DNA of 52,945 bases from an uncultured Lachnospiraceae bacterium (GTDB taxonomy: Bacteria; Bacillota; Clostridia; Lachnospirales; Lachnospiraceae), in contig CAJURQ010000024.1 of the NCBI GenBank assembly GCA_910588955.1, positions 1 to 52,945 of the forward strand, read 5' to 3'. Under the pieces are notes generated by a model. The model searched no databases. It had not been told where the DNA came from and saw only the letters and a program-made list of their open reading frames with translations. Below, in pieces: positions 45,810-52,945 of the stretch. The number at the start of each line of letters is the position of its first letter. The stretch's first letter is position 1. Made by a program: the position numbers and the translations under genes.

Positions 45810-47411
45810 ATGTTGATGAAAGTAATGTTAGTGGATGATGAACCTTTTATACTGCAGGGATTATCGGTAATTATCGACTGGGAAACGGAAGGGTTTGAGA
45901 TTGTGAAGAAAGCTTCCGACGGAGAGGAGGCGATTGCATATCTCAGGGAGAATAAAGTCGATCTCATTATCACGGATATTCGTATGCCAAAAATCACCGG
46001 TATTGAACTGCTGGAAACAGTGAGGGCGGAAAAGCTTTCTGACGCCTACATATTTATTCTGAGCGGATATAATGACTTCAGGTACGCACAGGCGGCAATC
46101 CGTTATTCCGCCATGGAGTATATTTTAAAGCCGGTGCAGAAGGAGCAGCTTCTCGAAAGTGTCAGGCGGGTGGTGGCAAAGACGGAGAACAGAATACAGG
46201 AAGAGTTGGACAGCCGCCGGATGCAGAGAGGGTATCTGTTACAGAATATGACGGCATTGCTGCAAGGTAAAGGAAAGGAGGAGAACCTGGCTTATGTGAG
46301 AGAAAACTTTCGCTGCGGGCAGGGAATCCGATATCTTCATATTTGCCTGAATGACCTTCTTGCGCTGGAAGAAATGTCGGATGAGGAAGTATCTGAACTA
46401 AAGGACGGTGTATACGAGCAGGTATCCCAGTACTTGCGGGAGGATGCAGATCATCTGTTTAAGGATTTCTTTGTGTATGAGGAAGATTATGAAATCGGAT
46501 TTATCTATTGCGAATATATGGCGAAGGAAAAAAAGCTTTCGGAAGAAGAGTTTATGAAGGCTTTGCAAAAAACGGCGCAGAGTGGCAGCAAAAATCTGCC
46601 GGTAATCCTGCTTGTGGGGAAATGGGTGGAGGATATTACGAAGATTTCCCATTCTTACAGTTCCGCCTGCGTTCTTCGTTCCTTTAAGGGGTTTCAAGAT
46701 ACGAAAAGCGTTTATTATTATGAGAAAGAAGTGCAGGTTAATCCTTCCGGAACCGTTCTTTGCAAACAGCCTTTGGACGATCTGGTGACGGCTGTCAATG
46801 AGAACGATACGCTTCGGATCAATAAGAGCGTGGATTTGCTTTTCTCAGAGATGGATAAGCTGGATCGGAACAGAGAGACCGTGACAATGAATCTGAGCTG
46901 GCTGATTTTTCGGCTTTTGGATCTGGCGGCGGAACAGGACGAGTCCGTCAATCAGGATGAGGTGCTCTCTTATATCAGCGGCAGTGTGTCCAGAGAAGAA
47001 ATCATTCGGGGCAGCAGGGCACATCTGCGCAAGTTTGCCTGCGAGTATGCGGAGTATCTCGTGCAGCTTCGCAAGAATGTGTCGAAAGGGGTTCTCACGG
47101 AGATTGAGAATGAAATCAGGGAGCGTTATGCGGAGAACCTGACGCTGCGGGAGCTGGGACAGAAATATTATATCAACAGCTCCTATCTCGGACAGATTTT
47201 CCGAAAACGGTATGGACAGTCCTTCAAAAACTACCTGAATAACTACAGAATCACAGAGGCGGCATCCCAGCTGATTAGAACCGATAAAAAGATTGGTCAG
47301 ATTGCCGAGGATGTGGGGTATCGCGATCTGGATTACTTTATCAGTCGTTTTATAGAGCAGGAGGGTTGTACGCCTTCCCGGTACCGTAAGAGCGCAAGAG
47401 CAGAGGAATGA
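45810..47411 (+). CDS. YesN-type response regulator with AraC DNA-binding domain
   Basis: This 533-residue protein has a receiver (MLVDDEPFIL, D56 in IITDIRMP, LKPVQKEQL), a long central region of about 270 residues, and a C-terminal AraC-type double helix-turn-helix (LRELGQKYYINSSYLGQIF, then IGQIAEDVGYRDLDYFISRF). It is paired with the YesM-type kinase and should activate the binding protein, permease and hydrolase genes around it. GAAGGG precedes the ATG. A terminator follows. Confidence 0.94.
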   Translation: MLMKVMLVDDEPFILQGLSVIIDWETEGFEIVKKASDGEEAIAYLRENKVDLIITDIRMPKITGIELLETVRAEKLSDAYIFILSGYNDFRYAQAAIRYSAMEYILKPVQKEQLLESVRRVVAKTENRIQEELDSRRMQRGYLLQNMTALLQGKGKEENLAYVRENFRCGQGIRYLHICLNDLLALEEMSDEEVSELKDGVYEQVSQYLREDADHLFKDFFVYEEDYEIGFIYCEYMAKEKKLSEEEFMKALQKTAQSGSKNLPVILLVGKWVEDITKISHSYSSACVLRSFKGFQDTKSVYYYEKEVQVNPSGTVLCKQPLDDLVTAVNENDTLRINKSVDLLFSEMDKLDRNRETVTMNLSWLIFRLLDLAAEQDESVNQDEVLSYISGSVSREEIIRGSRAHLRKFACEYAEYLVQLRKNVSKGVLTEIENEIRERYAENLTLRELGQKYYINSSYLGQIFRKRYGQSFKNYLNNYRITEAASQLIRTDKKIGQIAEDVGYRDLDYFISRFIEQEGCTPSRYRKSARAEE

Positions 47412-47426
47412 AAAAGAAAAAGGCAG

Positions 47427-47467
47427 GCCCGGTAAATTTTAGCAGCTAGAATTTATCGGGCTTATTT
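47427..47467 (+). terminator. Rho-independent terminator between regulator and binding-protein genes
   Basis: GCCCGGTAAATT (47427-47438) pairs with AATTTATCGGGC (47450-47461), a 12-bp stem with one G-U pair, followed by TTATTTA. The T run is interrupted, so termination may be partial. Confidence 0.7.
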
Positions 47468-47482
47468 ATAGAGTTTATCGGG

Positions 47483-47510
47483 TTGAAGGTTTTCGTCCAT
47501 GTAATAAAAT
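47483..47510 (+). promoter_or_regulatory. Candidate sigma-A promoter for the binding-protein gene
   Basis: TTGAAG at 47483-47488 and TAAAAT at 47505-47510 are separated by 16 bases. It lies after the terminator and 39 bases before the start codon, so it could drive the binding-protein and permease genes independently. Confidence 0.4.
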
Positions 47511-47548
47511 TGTAGTATCACTAAAAAATCATGAGGGAGGACAAACGA

Positions 47549-49276
47549 ATGAAGAGAAAGAAACTGACAGCGCTTTTGTTGACAGCGGCAATGACGGCGT
47601 CCGTGCTTGTCGGCTGCGGCGGCGGTGATGCGGGCGAAAGCACGGAAACAACGGGTTCCCCGGAAACTGAGGGGGGGGGGTCGGATGAAACGGCAGGAAC
47701 ATCCGAAGGCGGTAAAGAGATTATCGACTTTACGATGTTTATCGCCATGCCCGGTCCTGAGATCAACGACGGCAATGAGATTCAGGAGATTATCGCGGAA
47801 AAGACCGGTGTAAGGGTAAAAGAGACATGGCTTACCGGCCAGACAGCGGCTGAGGCAGTAGGAACGATTATCGCAGGAGGCGAGTATCCTGATTTTATCG
47901 ACGGCGGCGATGGGCAGATGGCACTGTATGATGCGGGCGCATTGGTTCCCTGGGACGATTATCTTGAGAAACATCCTAAGTTAAAGGAAATGTACTCCGA
48001 TGAGGAGTGGGACAGATTCCGTCAGGACGACGGTAAGATTTACTGGGCGAACATTTTCCAGAATACATACGGCGAGGATAAGTCCACGACCCACAACGAC
48101 GAGGCGTTCTGGATTCAGAATAAGGTTCTTGCATGGGACAATTACCCGGAGATCAAGACCCTGGATCAGTATTTTGACCTGTTAGAGCGTTATGCGGAGG
48201 CGAATCCGACCATGGAGGACGGCACAGAGGTGATTCCCTACACCGCGCTTTGTGAGGACTGGAGATATTTTTGTATCGAGAATGCGGGACAGTTCCTTGC
48301 CGGTTATCCCAATGACGGTTCGGTTATCGTAAACACCGATACCATGAAGATTGAGGATTACAATACCAGCGAGACGACCTACAGATATTTTAAGAAATTA
48401 AATGAAGAGTACAATAAAGGCATTGTAGACAAAGAGTTTGCAACTCAGACTTATGACGAATATATCGCGAAGCTCTCTACCGGCCGTGTGCTTGGTATGT
48501 GCGATCAGTGGTGGGATTTCTACGCTACGGTAAACGATGTATTTAAGCAGCAGGGACTTGACTTGAAGGGTTGTAACTATGTGCCTCTCGGCCTTACCAT
48601 TGACGAGGGCATGGAGAACATGTGGCATACCTACGGCGACACACAGAATCTGGCAAACGGTGTGGCAGTTACCACAAGCTGTAAAGATCCGGATGCCGCG
48701 TTCCAGTTCTTGGAGGATTGTCTGGATCAGGAAATCCATGATCTCAGATTCTGGGGTGTCGAGGGTGTAGACTATATGGTTGACGATGAGGGCCTTTACT
48801 ACAGAACCGAAGAGCAGAGAATGCAGTGGGCAAATAAAGAGTATCAGGCTTCTCACAGATGTGTTTATTCCTATATGCCGCAGTACCTTGGAACAAGCAG
48901 AGACGGAAAGAACTCTATGAACCCTGACCAGCAGACCTCCGAGTTCTTCAGTGCATTGGCACAGCCGCTGGTAGACTGCTTTGAGGCTTACGGTGTGAGC
49001 ACTTATGTGGAGATGATCGGTTCCGTAAACAAAGAGACAGGCCCTTGGTTCCCGATGTACTCTTTCTCCAGCAACATGACGACAGAGACGCCGGGCGGCG
49101 TGGCTTGGACTAAGATGGGAGAGGTAAAGCACGAGTGGCTTCCTAAAGTAGTAATGTCGAATTCCTTCGACTCCACATGGAGCGAATATATGACGGCATA
49201 CGAGGGCTGTAAGCCGGAGGATTTCCTTTCCGAGATGCAGACAGAGTTAGACAGAAGAGTGTCTCTGGCACAGTAA
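47549..49276 (+). CDS. Xylo-oligosaccharide-binding lipoprotein of an Lpl-type ABC importer
   Basis: This 575-residue protein has a lipoprotein signal ending ASVLVGC (C23), a Gly/Ser/Thr/Glu linker and a large extracellular solute-binding domain with many Trp and Tyr residues, as in LplA-type oligosaccharide binders. GGGAGG precedes ATG 47549. Ten consecutive G bases at 47671-47680 encode Glu-Gly-Gly-Gly in the linker; slippage there would truncate the protein. It has its own candidate promoter and is followed by a terminator, then two permease genes. The ligand is inferred from the neighbouring GH43 and GH8 genes. No ATPase gene is in the window; a shared ATPase is usual for this class. Confidence 0.9.
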   Translation: MKRKKLTALLLTAAMTASVLVGCGGGDAGESTETTGSPETEGGGSDETAGTSEGGKEIIDFTMFIAMPGPEINDGNEIQEIIAEKTGVRVKETWLTGQTAAEAVGTIIAGGEYPDFIDGGDGQMALYDAGALVPWDDYLEKHPKLKEMYSDEEWDRFRQDDGKIYWANIFQNTYGEDKSTTHNDEAFWIQNKVLAWDNYPEIKTLDQYFDLLERYAEANPTMEDGTEVIPYTALCEDWRYFCIENAGQFLAGYPNDGSVIVNTDTMKIEDYNTSETTYRYFKKLNEEYNKGIVDKEFATQTYDEYIAKLSTGRVLGMCDQWWDFYATVNDVFKQQGLDLKGCNYVPLGLTIDEGMENMWHTYGDTQNLANGVAVTTSCKDPDAAFQFLEDCLDQEIHDLRFWGVEGVDYMVDDEGLYYRTEEQRMQWANKEYQASHRCVYSYMPQYLGTSRDGKNSMNPDQQTSEFFSALAQPLVDCFEAYGVSTYVEMIGSVNKETGPWFPMYSFSSNMTTETPGGVAWTKMGEVKHEWLPKVVMSNSFDSTWSEYMTAYEGCKPEDFLSEMQTELDRRVSLAQ

Positions 49277-49306
49277 ATTCATGCAGGCAGTAACCTGAGA
49301 TTGGTA

Positions 49307-49355
49307 AAAGGGGCAGCTATATTGCGCAAAGAGCTATGTAGTTGTCCCTTTTTTT
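49307..49355 (+). terminator. Terminator between binding-protein and permease genes
   Basis: AAAGGGGCAGCTA (49307-49319) pairs with TAGTTGTCCCTTT (49339-49351) with two G-U pairs, and seven T bases follow from 49349. It probably lowers permease transcription relative to the binding protein. Confidence 0.8.
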
Positions 49356-49389
49356 CTCAAAATAGTTGTGGTATAGAAGGAGATGGAAT

Positions 49390-50325
49390 ATGAGTCGGGG
49401 GAAAAAACAGGCGAAACAGAAAATTACATGGAAAGAAGTGAAGCGCCAGAAAGTTCTGTTGATCTGGTCAGCGCTTTTTGTGATATATGGTTTTATTTTC
49501 TATTATCTGCCTCTGGGCGGCTGGATTATGGCGTTTCAGAATTACAAGCCGAAGGACGGTTTGTTTCATTCCAAGTGGATTGGTCTTGACAAGTTTAAGT
49601 TTTTGTTCAGCGACGCGGCTTTTATCAGAGTCATCAGAAATACGCTGGCGATGGGAACCATCAATCTGGTAACATCGTTTATTATGGCGATTGTATTTGC
49701 CATCCTGTTAAACGAAGTGAAAAATGTGCTGGGAAAGAAGCTGGTGCAGACGATTTCTTATCTGCCTCACTTCCTGTCATGGATTATTGTTACCGGTATT
49801 TTACATGATGCGCTGTCTTCGACAGGTATTGTAAATGAGCTGCTTCAAAAATTTGGTATTATCAGCTCGCAGATTAATTTCTTTGCGCATGAAAGCTATT
49901 TCTGGCCCATTGTCGCCTTTGCCAATCTGTGGAAAGAGACAGGATGGAACGCGATCATTTATCTGGCGGCAATCACGGCGATTGACCCGAGCCTCTATGA
50001 AGCGGCGTCCATAGACGGTGCGGGAAGATGGGCAAAGATCAGATATATCACACTTCCGGGCATCAAGCCGACTATTATGATACTGCTTCTGATGAATGTG
50101 GGAAATGTTCTGAACGCAGGATTTGAAGTACAGTACATCTTAGGAAACGGACTGGTGCAGAAGGTATCCCAGACGATCGATATCTACGTGCTGAACTGGG
50201 GTATCAGCCAGAATGATTATTCGCTGGGTACGGCGGCAGGTATCTTTAAGAGTGTGGTCAGCATTGTCCTGATCCTGATTGCAAACCGCATAGCGAAGCG
50301 ATCCGGTGAAGAAAGCTTATTCTAG
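49390..50325 (+). CDS. Sugar ABC transporter permease, LplB type
   Basis: This 311-residue protein has six membrane helices and the ATPase-docking EAA loop EAASIDGAGRWAKI followed by LPGIKP. It forms the import channel with the permease encoded next. AAGGAG precedes ATG 49390; the longer frame from 49366 was rejected. It lies between a terminator and the second permease, with a 14-base gap to the latter. Confidence 0.95.
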   Translation: MSRGKKQAKQKITWKEVKRQKVLLIWSALFVIYGFIFYYLPLGGWIMAFQNYKPKDGLFHSKWIGLDKFKFLFSDAAFIRVIRNTLAMGTINLVTSFIMAIVFAILLNEVKNVLGKKLVQTISYLPHFLSWIIVTGILHDALSSTGIVNELLQKFGIISSQINFFAHESYFWPIVAFANLWKETGWNAIIYLAAITAIDPSLYEAASIDGAGRWAKIRYITLPGIKPTIMILLLMNVGNVLNAGFEVQYILGNGLVQKVSQTIDIYVLNWGISQNDYSLGTAAGIFKSVVSIVLILIANRIAKRSGEESLF

Positions 50326-50339
50326 GGAGGGGCGTAAAG

Positions 50340-51221
50340 ATGAAGAAAAAAAGTTTAGGGGATCGGATTTTTGAGATTTGCAATACGATCTTTATGGTAG
50401 CCTTTGTTATTATAACATTGTATCCCGTATTGAATACGCTCGCCATTTCTTTTAATGACGGTATCGATACGGTGCGCGGCGGTATTCACCTGATTCCGAG
50501 AAAATTTACTTTGCAGAATTACTATACCGTGTTACATAAACAGAATATGGTTACGGGCGCCTATATCACGGTACTCAGGACAGTGGTCGGAACCTTCCTT
50601 GCGTTGGTGACCAATGCGCTGCTGGCGTTTATCGTGAGCAGAAAGCGGTTTTTGTTTAAGTCACAGTTGTCTCTGTTTTGGGTTATCACCATGTATGTGA
50701 ACGGTGGACTGATTCCGACATTCCTGCTTTATAAAAATCTGCATCTGACAGGTACCTTCTGGGTGTACGTGATTCCCGGAACGGTCAGCGCTTTCAACAT
50801 GCTGGTGCTTCGAACCTATATGGTCGGTCTGCCCGATTCTCTGGAGGAATCGGCACAACTTGATGGAGCGGGATATATGACGATTTTTGTGAAAATTATT
50901 TCTCCTCTCTGTAAACCCGTGTACGCGACGGTGGCTCTGTTTGTGGCGGTGGGACAGTGGAACTCATGGTTTGACGCCATGCTTTACAACCGTATGTCCG
51001 ATAAGTATACTACTTTACAGTATGAGTTGATGAAGCTTTTATCCTCTGTCATGCAGCAGAGCGGCAGCGCAGACAGCGCGAGGAATTCAGCGAATTCCAT
51101 AACGCCCGCGTCTATCCGGGCGGCGGCGACGATTGCGACCATGCTGCCTATCGTATGTCTGTATCCGTTCCTGCAAAGATACTTTGTGACGGGTCTGACG
51201 ATTGGCGGCGTCAAAGAATAG
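50340..51221 (+). CDS. Sugar ABC transporter permease, LplC type
   Basis: This 293-residue protein has six membrane helices, the family N-terminal segment LYPVLNTLAISFNDG and the EAA loop EESAQLDGAGYMTIF. It pairs with the preceding LplB-type permease. GGGAGGGG precedes the ATG. A hairpin separates it from the GH8 gene. Confidence 0.95.
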   Translation: MKKKSLGDRIFEICNTIFMVAFVIITLYPVLNTLAISFNDGIDTVRGGIHLIPRKFTLQNYYTVLHKQNMVTGAYITVLRTVVGTFLALVTNALLAFIVSRKRFLFKSQLSLFWVITMYVNGGLIPTFLLYKNLHLTGTFWVYVIPGTVSAFNMLVLRTYMVGLPDSLEESAQLDGAGYMTIFVKIISPLCKPVYATVALFVAVGQWNSWFDAMLYNRMSDKYTTLQYELMKLLSSVMQQSGSADSARNSANSITPASIRAAATIATMLPIVCLYPFLQRYFVTGLTIGGVKE

Positions 51222-51246
51222 AGTGAGAAGTAGTATATCTCATTCA

Positions 51247-51274
51247 GGAGAATGCCTGAAATACGGCATTCTCC
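51247..51274 (+). other. Intercistronic hairpin without T run
   Basis: GGAGAATGCC (51247-51256) and GGCATTCTCC (51265-51274) form a perfect 10-bp stem with an eight-base loop, not followed by T residues. It is better explained as an mRNA processing or stability element than as a terminator. Confidence 0.6.
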
Positions 51275-51347
51275 GCAGAGTGGAATCATAGCAGTTAAGG
51301 TGAGAAATCGTGGTGGTTGGATTGAAAAGAGAGGCAGATTAATTAAG

Positions 51348-52496
51348 ATGCAGTATCGCAACGTGTTTAGAGAAATCGGTATATCAGAAGAAGAGATTGC
51401 GGAGAGACGGAAGGAAATTGTCCACACTTTCTTCTATGATAATGAGGAAAAGGTATATCATCCGGTGGGGGATGATATGGCTTATATAGAGGATACCGGA
51501 AACCATGATGCGCGGACGGAGGGCATGTCTTACGGCATGATGATGTGCGTGCAGCTCGATATGAAGGAGGAGTTTGACCGCCTCTGGAAATGGGCAAAGA
51601 CTTATATGTGGATGGATGCCGGGGAAAATGAAGGTTATTTTGCTTGGTCCTGTGCGCCGGATGGCTCTAAAAACGCTTACGGACCTGCGCCGGATGGAGA
51701 AGAATTCTTTGCCATGGCACTGTTTTTCGCTTCCCACAGGTGGGGGGACGGTGAGGGAATTTTTCAATATGAGAAGGAGGCAAGAGACATTTTGTCGGCT
51801 TGTCTCCATAAAGGGGAAAATGGACGGGCGGGAGAGCCTATGTGGAACAGAGGGAATTGCCAGATTCTTTTTGTGCCGGGGTCTTCCTTTACGGATCCTT
51901 CCTATCATTTGCCGCATTTTTATGAGCTGTTTGCAAAATGGGCGAATGAGGAGGATCGCGGTTTTTGGGCAAGAGCAGCCAAAGCCAGCAGAGCGTATCT
52001 GGCGGCGGCATGCCATGCGGATACGGGAATGTCGGCGGAATATGCGAATTTTGACGGTTCTCCGGTCTACACGGAATTTGAGTGGGGGCAGCACGGATAT
52101 TTTTATTCGGACGCTTATCGCACTGCGGCAAACATCGGACTGGATTACAGTTGGAACGGAATCGACGTAGGACAGCGCGCTGCGGCGGAAAGATTACAGT
52201 ATTTTCTCGGTGTAACCAGACGGGAAAATCCGTATATGACGTATCGGATCAACGGGGAAGTGATCGACCAGTCGGCGCTGCATCCGGTGGGGATGCTTGC
52301 AACAACAGCGCAGGGGACATTAGCTGTTTTGGGGCGGCTGGATGAGGCGGAACTGTCTGATTCGCAGAAACTTGCCAGGGAATGGACGGAACGGTTTTTC
52401 AGAGAGCCGATGCGGAAGGGTGAGCGAAGGTATTACGATAACTGCCTTTATCTGTTTGCGTATCTGGCGTTGTCGGGGAGTTACCGGGTGTGGTAA
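51348..52496 (+). CDS. GH8 reducing-end xylose-releasing exo-oligoxylanase
   Basis: This 382-residue cytoplasmic enzyme matches the Rex branch of GH8 in length and motifs. The general acid is E58 in ARTEGMSYGMMM and the likely base is D266 in GLDYSWNG, with aromatic sugar-binding residues such as YFAWSC. Rex enzymes cut single xylose units from the reducing end of xylo-oligosaccharides. This complements GH43 acting at the other end and gives the strongest evidence that the locus is for xylan. ATG 51348 matches the family N-terminus although its ribosome site is weak. A terminator follows. Confidence 0.9.
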   Translation: MQYRNVFREIGISEEEIAERRKEIVHTFFYDNEEKVYHPVGDDMAYIEDTGNHDARTEGMSYGMMMCVQLDMKEEFDRLWKWAKTYMWMDAGENEGYFAWSCAPDGSKNAYGPAPDGEEFFAMALFFASHRWGDGEGIFQYEKEARDILSACLHKGENGRAGEPMWNRGNCQILFVPGSSFTDPSYHLPHFYELFAKWANEEDRGFWARAAKASRAYLAAACHADTGMSAEYANFDGSPVYTEFEWGQHGYFYSDAYRTAANIGLDYSWNGIDVGQRAAAERLQYFLGVTRRENPYMTYRINGEVIDQSALHPVGMLATTAQGTLAVLGRLDEAELSDSQKLAREWTERFFREPMRKGERRYYDNCLYLFAYLALSGSYRVW

Positions 52497-52547
52497 AGGC
52501 GTACGGTTATTGTATTTTGCTGACACACATGTTAATATAGATTTGCA

Positions 52548-52585
52548 GGGACACAGGCTGTTTGGTCTGTGTCTTTTATCTTTTT
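52548..52585 (+). terminator. Terminator after the GH8 gene
   Basis: GACACAG (52550-52556) and CTGTGTC (52567-52573) form a 7-bp stem around a ten-base loop, followed by TTTTATCTTTTT. Confidence 0.75.
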
Positions 52586-52602
52586 GCCGGAGGTATAAAG
52601 TC

Positions 52603-52930
52603 ATGTCAGCTGAGGAAAAATCAAGGACATACAGGAGCTTGAGTTTGTAATTTTTTGTATGAGCCTGATTTGAAGCATTCCCGATTGAATGCGGACTTCG
52701 GACGAGGATTTTATACCACACCCATTCATAGTCAGGCAGTAAGCTGGTGTGGAAAGTTTAAACGGCGCGGTGCGGAAAGAATTGTCTCCTGCTATGAATT
52801 TAATGAAAACGCATATAATGAATGCAGGATAAAGGCTTTTGAATCGATTGCAGGATTGTGTGATCCTTTCCACCACAGGTTGCGCAAATATACAGAGCCC
52901 TGTATAGAAAGCAACCCTGCGTTTTGGTAA
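52603..52930 (+). pseudogene. Decayed DUF3791/DUF3990 gene pair
   Basis: ATG 52603 behind GGAGG starts MSAEEK, but the frame breaks after six codons. One extra A in the run at 52615-52619 would give a DUF3791-like start, IKDIQELEFVIFCMSLI, that stops at once. From about 52655 another frame gives a DUF3990-like piece, LYEPDLKHSRLNADFGRGF, then AVSWCGKFKRRG, which loses resemblance after KAFES and stops at 52928-52930. The two families are normally adjacent full-length genes, so a deletion has fused the start of one to the middle of the other. DUF3990 has been suggested to be ADP-ribosyltransferase-related. Nothing else was seen in the 449 bases after the GH8 gene apart from the terminator. Confidence 0.65.
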
Positions 52931-52945
52931 GATGCGAGTACCAAA

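Noticed and set aside
1..52945. tRNA, rRNA, insertion sequences or prophage genes
   Set aside because: None recognised; no transposase, integrase or structural phage protein is encoded and no cloverleaf or rRNA segment was noticed.

Overview
The window is bacterial and looks like a gut-type member of the Lachnospiraceae (Clostridia). This is inferred from the gene families rather than from a marker gene: Lpl-type sugar ABC transporters with YesM/YesN two-component control, paired GHKL kinases and LytTR regulators, a DHHW/MBOAT/DUF4358 cassette, and a CptIN-type type III toxin-antitoxin. Most genes have strong GGAGG-type ribosome binding sites and are densely packed. No rRNA, tRNA, insertion sequence or CRISPR array was seen.

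Layout. (1) 1-3362: the end of a fructan/sucrose locus, with a sugar-binding protein cut by the window edge, a GH32 fructosidase and a PfkB fructokinase. (2) 3395-5402: a LytTR regulator and GHKL kinase on the minus strand. (3) 5603-12917: a compact signalling operon with a REC-HD-GYP protein, a hybrid kinase with an HPt domain, a second hybrid kinase whose C-terminus is a complete DegV-like fatty-acid-binding domain, and an amino-acid-type solute-binding lipoprotein without a permease. (4) 12952-15224: a second LytTR/GHKL pair. (5) 15421-25481: mixed accessory and housekeeping genes. These include a frameshifted, AT-rich AlbA_2/Schlafen-like ATP-binding protein, MgtC, exonuclease III, a DHHW/MBOAT O-acylation pair with a DUF4358 lipoprotein, an XRE regulator, a CptIN toxin-antitoxin with a perfect consensus promoter, a GNAT, an alpha/beta hydrolase and half a flavodoxin domain. 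(6) 25470-29340: a MATE exporter divergent from a LysR regulator, then an orphan OmpR-type regulator and a decayed ABC-2 permease. (7) 29356-38105: a seven-gene surface-glycan-like cluster with a class II aldolase, a tandem nucleotidyltransferase, a membrane glycosyltransferase fused to a uridine-kinase-like domain, a HAD hydrolase, a GT2, a GDPD-like protein and a second membrane glycosyltransferase. (8) 38198-42202: small hypotheticals, a TSCPD protein, murG, pgi and a 48-residue ORF ending at a strong terminator. (9) 42466-52496: a xylo-oligosaccharide locus with GH43, YesM-type kinase, YesN-type regulator, solute-binding protein, two permeases and a GH8 exo-oligoxylanase. (10) 52603-52930: remnants of a DUF3791/DUF3990 pair.

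How the genes work together. The xylan locus reads as a closed circuit: the sensor kinase and AraC-type regulator perceive oligosaccharide, the ABC system imports it, and GH8 and GH43 degrade it in the cytoplasm. A terminator on each side of the binding-protein gene would let it be expressed separately. The 5603-12917 operon reads as a phosphorelay. The membrane kinases could pass phosphate through the HPt domain to the REC-HD-GYP output, and the DegV domain is a candidate site for lipid or another ligand to enter the signal.

The most novel-looking items are the kinase-receiver-DegV fusion and its operon, the glycosyltransferase/uridine-kinase fusion within the glycan cluster, and the CptIN system with a frameshifted toxin. 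Several frameshifts (near 16130, 23782 and 52617) each look like loss of one base from a short A or T run, so base-calling error must be excluded before calling the genes dead.
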